Shown here: piece after piece, positions 15,931 to 23,164 of the stretch
How the letters are laid out: each line of letters starts with the position of its first letter
Numbering within the stretch: position 1 is the first letter of the stretch
Assembly: GCA_018060545.1 (NCBI GenBank)
Contig: JAGOVW010000001.1
Location: forward strand, 125,203 to 186,398
Source of the DNA: Minisyncoccota bacterium
Lineage (GTDB): Bacteria; Patescibacteriota; Minisyncoccia; Phycocordibacterales; UBA2100
Direction of reading: 5' to 3'
Length of the DNA stretch: 61,196 bases
Notes under the pieces: model-generated
What the model was told of the DNA's origin: nothing
What the model saw: only the letters and a program-made list of their open reading frames with translations
The model's database searches: none
Position numbers and translations under genes: made by a program

Positions 15931-16977
15931 TCAGTAGCTCCACACGTCAACCGTTCGTCCTTGGTTATCCAAGAGTCGAACAACATCGTGCATATGAGCC
16001 CATACCTCTGAAGGCTGTCCCAAAAATAGGCGCCAATCCTTAGTCACGAAAGAAGGTCGCCATCGGTTTCTTTCGACGCAGCCATTATAGGTAAGGGCTT
16101 GCTGCACAAACGCTTTGCACTGATATGAAATATCTGCAGCGAATGTTCCTGTATAGAAATGACATGTAGGCAACCCTGACACAAACGCTATACACGCGTC
16201 ACCGTAGGCGTTGTAATTTTCAAGTGTTGGTGGGAGCTCGTCGGCAGGTTGGGGGCACGCATAGGTATCGAGAGAGGGAACAAACGATTGGAACTGGTCT
16301 AAATAGCCACTACAGCTGTTTATGCGAAACGATGTGCCTACAGGTGATACTCCTGTGGTGATGGTGGCTTGTGCTCCAGCTTCAAGTTGAACTGGTGCAA
16401 AGACGGGGACCTGGCCCATGACAAAAGTGCGCGTTGCCTGCGGGAGAGGGAATCGTGCGCCGGAGCGAGCGCTCTGAAGAGACCAGCCGGTGAGCGTAAT
16501 GGGTGCGCTCAGGTCCCGCGAGGCCTCGATAACAACATACTCGACGCTCGGCGTTTTATTCCCGAGGCCGGTAGACACATTCGTGAAATACACGTCGTTA
16601 CGATACGGTGATGGTTCGCCAAAGGTGCGAACATCATCAAGTTCTGCGCGTAGTTCATCATACGTTTCCTCATGGTCTATCAATGTTCGCTCTAGGCTTG
16701 CGACAAAATCGGGATCCTCGAACAAGCGACTGTCTGCAGACAGGATTTCACCATTTTCTTCACTAAATAGAGGAAGCTCGAGCGGAACATATTCGGGAAT
16801 GGGGTATACAGGAAGGCGCAAGCCTCCTTGCGTTGTTGTTGCTGCAAAACTGGCAAATGGATTCGATATCAGATTGGTGCGGCGAGCAATTTCTTGGGGT
16901 GCTCCGCTTGCTACCCATGTAACTGCAGAGGCAACGATGATAAGCACAATGAGAAGCAATAATATGTTTTTCAACAT
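15931..16977 (-). CDS. membrane-anchored protein with lamin-tail-like domain
   Basis: A 348-residue protein of unknown function. One N-terminal hydrophobic segment (about 3-22) works as a signal or anchor. Residues ~145-215 (V-Y-F-T-N-V ... E-Y-V-V-I-E-A ... I-T-L-T-G-W-S-L-Q-S ... F-P-L-P) match the Ig-like lamin-tail domain often found in secreted bacterial proteins. A Cys-containing C-terminal part (about 230-348) has six or so Cys and many Trp, which suggests disulfides outside the membrane. TATACT lies 7 nt before the ATG. Confidence 0.75.
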   Translation of the reverse strand: MLKNILLLLIVLIIVASAVTWVASGAPQEIARRTNLISNPFASFAATTTQGGLRLPVYPIPEYVPLELPLFSEENGEILSADSRLFEDPDFVASLERTLIDHEETYDELRAELDDVRTFGEPSPYRNDVYFTNVSTGLGNKTPSVEYVVIEASRDLSAPITLTGWSLQSARSGARFPLPQATRTFVMGQVPVFAPVQLEAGAQATITTGVSPVGTSFRINSCSGYLDQFQSFVPSLDTYACPQPADELPPTLENYNAYGDACIAFVSGLPTCHFYTGTFAADISYQCKAFVQQALTYNGCVERNRWRPSFVTKDWRLFLGQPSEVWAHMHDVVRLLDNQGRTVDVWSY

Positions 16978-16984
16978 TGGATAC

Positions 16985-16990
16985 AGTATA
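16985..16990 (-). promoter_or_regulatory. -10 box, leaderless start of the lamin-tail gene
   Basis: TATACT on the minus strand, 7 nt, then the ATG at 16977. Confidence 0.4.
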
Positions 16991-17034
16991 CCCGCACACC
17001 TTGGGCCGCACAGTAGCTATAGTGTGCGTGCGTG

Positions 17035-17068
17035 CCCACCACCCTGAGGTTTTGTGCAGGGTGGTGGG
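17035..17068. terminator. 12-bp perfect hairpin without a U-run
   Basis: CCCACCACCCTG (17035-17046), a 10-nt loop, then CAGGGTGGTGGG (17057-17068). It lies between the MurE-like gene and the lamin-tail gene, both on the minus strand. No T-run follows on either strand, so termination is possible but unproven. Confidence 0.4.
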
Positions 17069-17112
17069 GTGCGCACAGAACAACCTACGAGGTTGTGTAT
17101 AGGGCGGCGATA

Positions 17113-18369
17113 TTACTGAGTAGCGCGTAGCTTTACCAGCTCTTCCTTGGCCACTTCGAAATCACTCCATGGGATGCTCTTTCCGTTCTGAATGCGTATG
17201 TTTGGGTCGGTCCCTTTTCCCGTTATCAGCACCACATCACCGGGCTGTGCCATTCTGCATGCCTTCGCAATGGCTTCTCGGCGGTCGAGGCAAATGGTCG
17301 GCTTCCTATCTTTCACACCCGATGCGATGGCGTTGATGATAGCTTCAGGATCTTCGTCATACGGATCTTCGTTGGTCACGATTACCTCATCACAGAGCTG
17401 TCCTGCGATGCGCCCCATCTCTGGTCGCTTCCATATGTCGCGGCCACCACCCGTTGATCCAACGATACATATTTTTTTCTGTGCAGGAAATGAGGAGAAA
17501 AGTGCCTCGAGTGAGGAAGGGTTGTGAGCGTAATCTACATAGACATCAAATGACTGGCCTGCGTCCACTTTTTCAGCACGGCCAGGAATGCGTGTCAGAT
17601 TGCCAATGCCGTGAGCCACTGCATCGGGCGTGATACCCAGAGCACCGCACACTTCGGCCGCAGCAAGTGCGTTTTCCAGCGAGAATTGGCCAGGGAAGTG
17701 GACGGATACAGGGGTGCCTTTATAGGTAAATGTGCCGCCAGACCCGTTAGTCGTCCAGGGTGTTGCGTGCTCTAAGGCAAATCGAATAGGAAGTTCTGTG
17801 CTGAGTGCAAGAAACTTTTCGCTGATGGCGTCGTGGTCGTTTACCACCATGATGCGTGGCCGCTTGGGAGAACGTGCGAGTTCTTTTCCAATAGAAAGTT
17901 TTGCGTCGATGTACTTCTCAAGAGATCCATGCGATTCAATGTGTTCGGGCGCAAGATTCGTAAACACAAGAGCGTCGAGGGCTATGAAACGGTGGCGCGA
18001 CTGTGCCGCTCCTTCTGAGGTCATCTCTAGGATAGCAATGTCGCATTGTGCATCCGCTGCCTCTCGCAAAAAAGCTTGCATACCAAACCTGCCAGGCATG
18101 GACATGCGGGTGGTGTTGCGTCGCTCGGTCGCCCCTACTTTGAAACGAATACTGTTTGAAACGGCGGTCTTTTTTCCAGCAGCTTCGCAAATGGCATTAA
18201 TGTATTCCGTGGTACTCGACTTTCCTTTAGTGCCCGTAACACCGATCACTACGATCTTTTTAGCGGGAAAACCGTACCGTACGGCACCTAACAGTGCGAG
18301 AGCAAAGTGATACCACGCAAAAACGGCAGGTGGTGTCACTCGGTGCAGCAGATGTTTTAGTTGGTACAT
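17113..18369 (-). CDS. Mur ligase family protein, MurE-like
   Basis: An ATP-dependent ligase of 418 residues that probably joins an amino acid to a UDP-MurNAc-type nucleotide in the cytoplasm. It has an N-terminal hydrophobic stretch, the ATP loop G-V-T-G-T-K-G-K-S-S (43-52), a central E-M-T-S-E-G-A metal site, N-x-x-P-E-H-I-E-S-H-G-S, and the C-terminal domain with V-D-Y-A-H-N-P-S-S-L-E and G-K-G-T-D-P. The usual MurE specificity motif D-N-P-R is replaced by E-D-P-Y-D-E-D-P, and the first MurE domain (about 90 residues) is mostly missing, so the added amino acid and even the substrate are uncertain. It starts 2 nt after ruvA and is co-transcribed with it. Confidence 0.85.
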   Translation of the reverse strand: MYQLKHLLHRVTPPAVFAWYHFALALLGAVRYGFPAKKIVVIGVTGTKGKSSTTEYINAICEAAGKKTAVSNSIRFKVGATERRNTTRMSMPGRFGMQAFLREAADAQCDIAILEMTSEGAAQSRHRFIALDALVFTNLAPEHIESHGSLEKYIDAKLSIGKELARSPKRPRIMVVNDHDAISEKFLALSTELPIRFALEHATPWTTNGSGGTFTYKGTPVSVHFPGQFSLENALAAAEVCGALGITPDAVAHGIGNLTRIPGRAEKVDAGQSFDVYVDYAHNPSSLEALFSSFPAQKKICIVGSTGGGRDIWKRPEMGRIAGQLCDEVIVTNEDPYDEDPEAIINAIASGVKDRKPTICLDRREAIAKACRMAQPGDVVLITGKGTDPNIRIQNGKSIPWSDFEVAKEELVKLRATQ

Positions 18370-18371
18370 GG

Positions 18372-18941
18372 TTACTTCTTTCCCAATAAGCGGAGAGCCT
18401 CCCTAATACGTGCACTGCCTCCTTCCACGGTGCGAGGAACTTCTTTCAGTGCGTCACGTGCCTCAGCGAGTGAGTAGCCCATGGCACGAAGACCTTCAAT
18501 AGCATCATCTTCACCTGAAACGATAGTGGTTGCACCCGGTATGAGCGCCATTTTCTCTTTCAACTCGAGTACTATTTTTTCAGCGGTTTTCTTTCCAATA
18601 CCAGAGACTTTGCTGAGGTGGCTCGCGTTTCCTTCGCGCACCGCTGAAATGAGAAGCTCGTCTGTTGAAAGGGAAAGCACGTTGAGTGCCGATTTTGGGC
18701 CGATACCTGAAACAGTGAGGAGTAGTTCGAAGAGTGAGAGGGATCGGGTGGAAGGGAAGCCATACAAATCGAGTGCTGTCTCGCGTACGGCGAGGTGGGT
18801 GTGCAGGGTCACCTGATCCCCAATAGAATAGCGGTTCAGAATGTCTGGGGTAGTTGCCACTTTGTATCCCACCCCTTGAATCAGGAGCACCAAGTGGTCT
18901 GCGTGCACATCAGCAACCTCTCCCATGAGCATACGAATCAT
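18372..18941 (-). CDS. ruvA: Holliday junction DNA helicase subunit RuvA
   Basis: RuvA binds the four-way junction and recruits RuvB. The 189-residue protein has the N-terminal OB fold (M-I-R-M-L-M-G-E-V ... G-V-G-Y-K-V, 1-35), the helix-hairpin-helix pair with V-S-G-I-G-P-K-S-A-L and V-S-G-I-G-K-K-T-A-E-K-I (about 73-120), an acidic flexible linker, and domain III with A-M-G-Y-S-L-A-E-A (about 153-161), which contacts RuvB. The frame is open for 46 more codons, but ATG 18941 matches the family start and has TATGAT 6 nt upstream. It is separated from ruvB/ruvC by 13 kb, unlike the ruvABC operon of many bacteria. Confidence 0.96.
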   Translation of the reverse strand: MIRMLMGEVADVHADHLVLLIQGVGYKVATTPDILNRYSIGDQVTLHTHLAVRETALDLYGFPSTRSLSLFELLLTVSGIGPKSALNVLSLSTDELLISAVREGNASHLSKVSGIGKKTAEKIVLELKEKMALIPGATTIVSGEDDAIEGLRAMGYSLAEARDALKEVPRTVEGGSARIREALRLLGKK

Positions 18942-18947
18942 GCGTAT

Positions 18948-18953
18948 ATCATA
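18948..18953 (-). promoter_or_regulatory. -10 box, leaderless start of ruvA
   Basis: TATGAT on the minus strand, 6 nt, then the ATG at 18941. It decides the start among several in-frame ATGs. Confidence 0.45.
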
Positions 18954-19073
18954 GCAACTGCACGCATTTTGCCTATAAATGCATCGCGGACGGCTCATTT
19001 CCTCCGGCTCCTGATTAAAAAGGGATATAAACCCACGCTCATGATGCTCGCGGGCGGCTACCGCGTGTGGGAC

Positions 19074-19102
19074 TTGCACACCTCACTATTTCACTGTAGT
19101 AT
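19074..19102 (+). promoter_or_regulatory. sigma70-type promoter of rpsT
   Basis: TTGCAC (19074-19079), a 17-nt spacer and TAGTAT (19097-19102), giving a leader of only about 7-8 nt before the ATG at 19117. Confidence 0.6.
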
Positions 19103-19116
19103 GCGCGGCGTTACCT

Positions 19117-19380
19117 ATGGCAATCATCAAATCAGCCAAGAAAGCTCACCGACAGTCGCTCCGACGTCGTGTTTACAATGTACGTCGCACTCGCGCCGTA
19201 AAGGAGACATTCAAAGACCTCGAAAAGGCAGTTACTGCAGGTTCAAAGGCTGAGGCAGCAAAGCTCCTCCCTCTTGCGTACCAGGCAATCGACAAAGCAG
19301 CAAAGCGTGGCGTTTTGAAGAAAAACACCGCTTCTCGCAACAAGGCAAAGGTTGCTCGCATGGTTGCTGGGATGAAATAA
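19117..19380 (+). CDS. rpsT: 30S ribosomal protein S20
   Basis: A basic 87-residue helical protein that binds 16S rRNA in early 30S assembly. It opens with the typical M-A-I-I-K-S-A-K-K-A-H-R-Q-S-L-R-R-R, has a K-A-V-T-A-G-S-K-A-E-A turn in the middle, and a K-R-G-V-L-K-K-N-T-A-S-R-N-K-A-K motif near the end, all diagnostic of S20. The gene is a single unit with its own promoter and a strong terminator. Confidence 0.97.
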   Translation: MAIIKSAKKAHRQSLRRRVYNVRRTRAVKETFKDLEKAVTAGSKAEAAKLLPLAYQAIDKAAKRGVLKKNTASRNKAKVARMVAGMK

Positions 19381-19395
19381 ATAGATTTGTGAAAC

Positions 19396-19426
19396 AAAAA
19401 GCCCCACGATGTGGGGCTTTTTGTTT
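19396..19426 (+). terminator. rho-independent terminator of rpsT
   Basis: AAAAAGCCCCAC, loop GAT, GTGGGGCTTTTT, then GTTT. The A-run upstream makes it potentially bidirectional. Confidence 0.85.
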
Positions 19427-19708
19427 GAGAGGTAGGGCGGCTGGCAGGGTACCCACATTTCCGCAGACCGCCATTTTCACCCCATTCTTCTGAATGGGGT
19501 CCCGAAAATGCCTTCGATTCCTGAACCCGCGAGAATGCTACGGCAGGAGTATCTCCCACAAAGTTTTCATGCCGTCGCATGGAAAACTTCGCGGGCCGCT
19601 CCTCGCGCCCCGTCGTGCTCGACGGGGCCCAGCTCGGACCTTCGATTCCTGACGCAAGGTGCACGGCACCTTGCTCCGAGAGCAAAAAATTTGCTCCGCT
19701 AAATTTTG
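19427..19708. other. hairpin-rich non-coding flank 3' of tRNA-Arg
   Basis: No gene is seen. Hairpins lie at 19479-19500 (ACCCCATTC/GAATGGGGT, within an outer CATTTTC/GAAAATG pair), 19561-19589 (AAGTTTTC/GAAAACTT), 19608-19627 (CCCCGTCG/CGACGGGG) and 19654-19674 (GCAAGGTGC/GCACCTTGC). TTCGATTCCTG, part of the tRNA-Arg T-arm, occurs inverted at 19513-19523 and 19641-19651. Confidence 0.7.
19641..19684 (+). repeat. inverted 3'-end copy of tRNA-Arg split by an ACGCAA/TTGCT hairpin
   Basis: TTCGATTCCTG (19641-19651) and CCGAGAGCA (19676-19684) together equal the last 20 nt of the tRNA-Arg gene on the opposite strand. They are separated by a 24-nt hairpin, ACGCAAGGTGC / GCACCTTGCT (19652-19675). 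CCGAGAGCA can pair with the tRNA acceptor strand at 19709-19717 across a 24-nt loop. Confidence 0.8.
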
Positions 19709-19780
19709 TGCTCTCGGCAGGAATCGAACCTACATTACAAGCTCCGCAAGCTTGCGTCCTATCCATTGAACGACGAGAGC
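19709..19780 (-). tRNA. tRNA-Arg (anticodon GCG)
   Basis: A 72-nt cloverleaf on the minus strand: acceptor GCTCTCG/CGAGAGC, D-stem GTTC/GGAC, anticodon stem CAAGC/GCTTG with loop TTGCGGA, T-arm GTAGG-TTCGATT-CCTGC, discriminator A. CCA is not encoded. GCG reads CGC and CGU directly. Many bacteria use ACG changed to ICG for these codons instead. Confidence 0.95.
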
Positions 19781-19789
19781 AATGCGGGG

Positions 19790-19818
19790 ACTGTAACACG
19801 AGTGTGCGCTCCATTCAA
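19790..19818 (-). promoter_or_regulatory. sigma70-type promoter of tRNA-Arg
   Basis: On the minus strand: TTGAAT (19818-19813), a 17-nt spacer and TACAGT (19795-19790). The tRNA begins 9 nt later. Confidence 0.6.
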
Positions 19819-19962
19819 ATACGCCCTTGCCTCATCTGTACAGGCCCAGCTCTTCACTATCTTTGCGAATATCACAGCGCTGAGCACTTTCCGCTACTTG
19901 ATATGGCACCTTTGTGCACAGTCTTTTCTCTCCATCGGTCGCTTGTGCTGCATACTGTGTGC

Positions 19963-22455
19963 ATGAACTGGCGACAAAGTACGCGAGGCGCGGTTATGTT
20001 TGAAGCGGCGCTCCTCATTGCATTGGTGGGTACTATCGCAACACTATCTCAAATGCACAGCACGGTGGCTCAACAACGAGCACTTGAAAGTGTGCAACTG
20101 GCTGCAGCGGCAGTGCCCGATGATAATGCGGAACCACCACGAGAAGGCTACGACAACCGTGTTTCCGTCAGTTGTCCCACAGGCTCCCCTGGGGGAAGTG
20201 TAGCTATCACCGGAAGCGGCAACGTGGACGTATTGAATCCAAACTGTACTGGGATTGTTGAGTTTACGGATCCTGAAACGGGAAAGACGATAAAAATGGA
20301 CACAAAGGCGTTTCAAAGTATTACGAGTGCCTGTAACCAAGGAACTAAAGAGTGTGACCAGGCCTTTGGAGATGCGGGTATGGGAGGACTTAAACCAGAA
20401 GATGCTAGTGGGTTTAAAAACATCTTTGAAACACAGGCAAATCGTGCGCAAGCACAGCGCGAAGTTTCAGACATTGTAGGCGGTGCTTTTCAAGAAGCGT
20501 CACCTGCTCTGCAGAGTGCCTACCAGCAGCTCGCTAAACCCGATTTAAACTCTATCCAAATTGAATCTATCCGAGACACGCTCGACAAGGAGGGAGTTCT
20601 CACGGGACCCCTGAAGGATTCTATGGACAATCTGGCTATTAAGAATGCGCAATTGGAGCAAATGAAAGATATGGTTGCCGACGGTGGGGTGGTTAGATTG
20701 GACCCATCTGACCCTTACGCTGGGGGCGTGCCAAGAACAGAGTCCGCAGTTTTAGGACGAACAACACGCATAGAAGATACGGTAACGCGCGAGCCTATCA
20801 GAGATACAGGTACAGTATTGGCTGAGGTGCCAGATGAGAACGCGTGGGACACTGCAGCATTGAAAGGCAAGCCTATTGTCATGGGTGGGGTTCCCGTGGT
20901 GGTGCCAGGAGATAGTGGAACTGTGCCAGGCACGATTGTCGATAGAGGCAGCGCTCTTTTGGGCGAAGTCAAAGAAAAAGTGACCGACTGGTGGAAATGG
21001 GCAACGGGGGCCACTGATGGAGTGGTTAGAGACGGTATGTACAACACTGGAGTGGTTCCCTCAGACGCTAAAATTGGAGTAGAAACGAGCCTCTTCACTG
21101 CGGACGATGTGGCGGGGACCGATAGTGCCAGGCGCGCAGCGACATCACTTACTCCAGCGGCAACTGATTATGTCGATGGAATTCGGATGCGTGATCAACG
21201 TCCCACGGGAGCAGTGGATCTTACGGGAGAAGACGGTGTAATTTACACCATGCGGACGCCTCCAGGAACAGAGACGGAGAGTGAGGCTGCTCTTAGAATA
21301 GCGCGCGAAAGAGCTGCGGCGGTTGAGGCAGAGAGGTTAGCCAAAGAAAGAGCTGCAGCAGCTGGTCCTGGTCGTACAGAAACAGACGCAGATAGATTGG
21401 CTCGCGAACGCGCTGCTGAGGCGGCGCGACAGCGTGCTGCTCAGCAAACGCCGCCACAAACACCACCAGCACGTGGGGGCATTATGGACATGTTGGGTGG
21501 TCTGCTTGGCGGTGGTATGTCACCAGAGCAAAAGGCGCAACTTGAAGCTGCATGTCGCGGCGGCAACACTAATGCGTGTATGCAGCTCGCAAGTGGGAGT
21601 CAGCAGCAAAATCCTCTGCAGTCACTCTTGGGGCAGCTTGGGAAAATGTTGGGCGGTGGAAGTAAGGGTAGTGGATCAGGTACGGGTAGTAGCGGAAGTG
21701 GCCAGCAGCAGGCACAAAACACTAATGGTTGCTCGCAGTATCCAGGTACCACGCTCCAGAATGGGACCTGTACGTGCCCAAGTGGTCAGTCGTGGAGCGG
21801 GTCGTCTTGTGCAGTGCAAAACCCGTGCGCAACCTACGCAGGCACTGTATACAATCAACAAGAAAACCGATGTGACTGTCCTTCGGGGCAGAACTACGAC
21901 GGGTCTCGCTGTGTAGCAACACCAACAGCAGACTCACTAAAGGCGGAACTTTCTTGCGCGCCAAAGCCGCCAAGCACACAAGATGTAGGTGGCCCCATCG
22001 CACTTTCCTGGACCTGTACCGGTGCGGCAGCAAGCAGGGGCGACAAATTTGATACTGGAAACCAAATGTCTGGCTCTACCGAGCTGCAGGCAACCCTTCC
22101 ATCTGAAGGAGGAACATCTGCAAATGTTACGTACGCACTAACGTGCAGCAAAGACGGTGTGCAGAAAGTTGCCACCTGTGTAGTGGGTGTGTCCAAGCCA
22201 TTTGTGGCACTTGCAGCAACGCCATCTGAAACGGCAACTGGTAAAACGGTAAAATTGGCGTGGGTAAGTGGCGGCATGCGAGAAGGAGACGATGCCTGCA
22301 TCATTACGAGCGCTGGATTCCCAGGCTTTAGAAAAACGGGAAGAAGCGGCCTTACCGATACACCAAATATCACTGAAGAGACTACCTTTGATTTAACATG
22401 CACCACCAAAGGAGGGCTCACCAAAGAGGTTTCTGCGACGGTTAAGATTAAGTAA
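19963..22455 (+). CDS. prepilin-like secreted protein with EGF-like and tandem Ig-like domains (paralog 4)
   Basis: An 830-residue surface protein of unknown function. The start M-N-W-R-Q-S-T-R-G/A-V-M-F-E-A-A-L-L-I-A-L-V-G resembles a type IV prepilin or TadE leader: short basic leader, Gly before the cut, Glu at +5, hydrophobic helix. Residues ~100-400 are low-complexity and Asp/Thr-rich. An Arg/Ala/Glu coiled coil (about 440-490) follows, then Leu/Met helices with poly-Gly linkers (about 505-590), two Cys-rich units of the form C-x-C-P-S-G-Q-x-x-x-G-S-x-C (about 590-650), and two Ig-like domains (about 665-830). The frame is open back to 19579, but that part crosses tRNA-Arg. ATG 19963 has CATACT 6 nt upstream. 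It may be exported by a PilB-driven machine. Confidence 0.78.
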   Translation: MNWRQSTRGAVMFEAALLIALVGTIATLSQMHSTVAQQRALESVQLAAAAVPDDNAEPPREGYDNRVSVSCPTGSPGGSVAITGSGNVDVLNPNCTGIVEFTDPETGKTIKMDTKAFQSITSACNQGTKECDQAFGDAGMGGLKPEDASGFKNIFETQANRAQAQREVSDIVGGAFQEASPALQSAYQQLAKPDLNSIQIESIRDTLDKEGVLTGPLKDSMDNLAIKNAQLEQMKDMVADGGVVRLDPSDPYAGGVPRTESAVLGRTTRIEDTVTREPIRDTGTVLAEVPDENAWDTAALKGKPIVMGGVPVVVPGDSGTVPGTIVDRGSALLGEVKEKVTDWWKWATGATDGVVRDGMYNTGVVPSDAKIGVETSLFTADDVAGTDSARRAATSLTPAATDYVDGIRMRDQRPTGAVDLTGEDGVIYTMRTPPGTETESEAALRIARERAAAVEAERLAKERAAAAGPGRTETDADRLARERAAEAARQRAAQQTPPQTPPARGGIMDMLGGLLGGGMSPEQKAQLEAACRGGNTNACMQLASGSQQQNPLQSLLGQLGKMLGGGSKGSGSGTGSSGSGQQQAQNTNGCSQYPGTTLQNGTCTCPSGQSWSGSSCAVQNPCATYAGTVYNQQENRCDCPSGQNYDGSRCVATPTADSLKAELSCAPKPPSTQDVGGPIALSWTCTGAAASRGDKFDTGNQMSGSTELQATLPSEGGTSANVTYALTCSKDGVQKVATCVVGVSKPFVALAATPSETATGKTVKLAWVSGGMREGDDACIITSAGFPGFRKTGRSGLTDTPNITEETTFDLTCTTKGGLTKEVSATVKIK

Positions 22456-22486
22456 AAGCCGTCCACTACCTGTCCACAGGTGGCAC

Positions 22487-22515
22487 TTGCCAAATGTACA
22501 AATCTGTACTATAGT
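22487..22515 (+). promoter_or_regulatory. sigma70-type promoter of the small secreted-protein gene
   Basis: TTGCCA (22487-22492), a 17-nt spacer and TATAGT (22510-22515), followed by a ~35-nt leader carrying AAGGAG about 8 nt before the ATG. Confidence 0.65.
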
Positions 22516-22557
22516 CGCCTTAGTACAGGTACAGTCCTGAACCAAGGAGTACACACG

Positions 22558-23019
22558 ATGAAACTTAAGATGTTGATAGTAGCTCTGCTGCTGTCGGCTT
22601 TCTTGCCCAACGAAAGTCGTGCGGCAAGCAAGGCTGACATGGAACGTGTCGCCAAGCTCATCGAGCGCGAGAAGGGGAAAGACATCCCGCTCATGCTCGA
22701 TGCGCCGCGCGAAATCGGCGCCGTGGACAAGATGTTCATCTCTGTTTCGGACGGTCCTAACGGGCTGTTCGTGATGGTCGCTCTGTCGGCTCCCATAACA
22801 GTGGGGAAGACAGAGCGGGCAAGCCTGACCAAATACCTGTGCGAACAGGTGGTCCTGCATGCGGATGTCGTCGACGGCCTAGCGTCTGGTGAGTTCCACG
22901 GGTGTGGTTCGACAAGTATCGACCACATGCGCGAGCTTACCCAAGCAGCCTTCATGTCTCGGCAGCATATCTACGACGCCGCGATACGCGCAGCACTCAA
23001 CCAACTGGAGAGCCACTAA
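22558..23019 (+). CDS. small secreted protein, unknown function
   Basis: A 153-residue protein not matched to a family. It has a signal peptide (M-K-L-K-M-L-I-V-A-L-L-L-S-A, cleavage near S-R-A-A), then a mixed alpha/beta domain with two Cys (about 97 and 115) that could form a disulfide, a central V-S-D-G-P-N-G-L-F-V-M-V-A strand, and a long C-terminal helix. It is the one gene here with promoter, ~35-nt leader, perfect AAGGAG ribosome site and terminator all in textbook form. Its codons are strongly G/C-ended, unlike its neighbours, which suggests strong expression or recent transfer. The upstream in-frame ATG (22480) lies within the promoter and is rejected. Confidence 0.8.
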   Translation: MKLKMLIVALLLSAFLPNESRAASKADMERVAKLIEREKGKDIPLMLDAPREIGAVDKMFISVSDGPNGLFVMVALSAPITVGKTERASLTKYLCEQVVLHADVVDGLASGEFHGCGSTSIDHMRELTQAAFMSRQHIYDAAIRAALNQLESH

Positions 23020-23041
23020 CAATGCGATGGTGGCCTCCAGA

Positions 23042-23074
23042 GAAAAGCCCGGACTTTTGAGCCGGGCTTTTCCA
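23042..23074 (+). terminator. rho-independent terminator of the small secreted-protein gene
   Basis: GAAAAGCCCGG, a 9-nt loop, CCGGGCTTTTC. The arms are perfect and the T-run is short. Confidence 0.7.
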
Positions 23075-23164
23075 CGTTTGATATATGTGTTCCATTCCTC
23101 AAAAGTGTTGATAAAACTGTGCATATCGTGAGGGTAACCTGTTCACTATTGATACGATGCATAC

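Noticed and set aside
19173-19814. Minus-strand open frame of 213 codons across rpsT and tRNA-Arg
   Set aside because: It is antisense to S20 and contains the tRNA gene; no protein family pattern is visible.
19579-19962. N-terminal extension of the prepilin-like gene by 128 codons
   Set aside because: It runs through tRNA-Arg and its hairpin flank. The ATG at 19963 begins a recognisable prepilin-like leader and has a -10 box 6 nt upstream.
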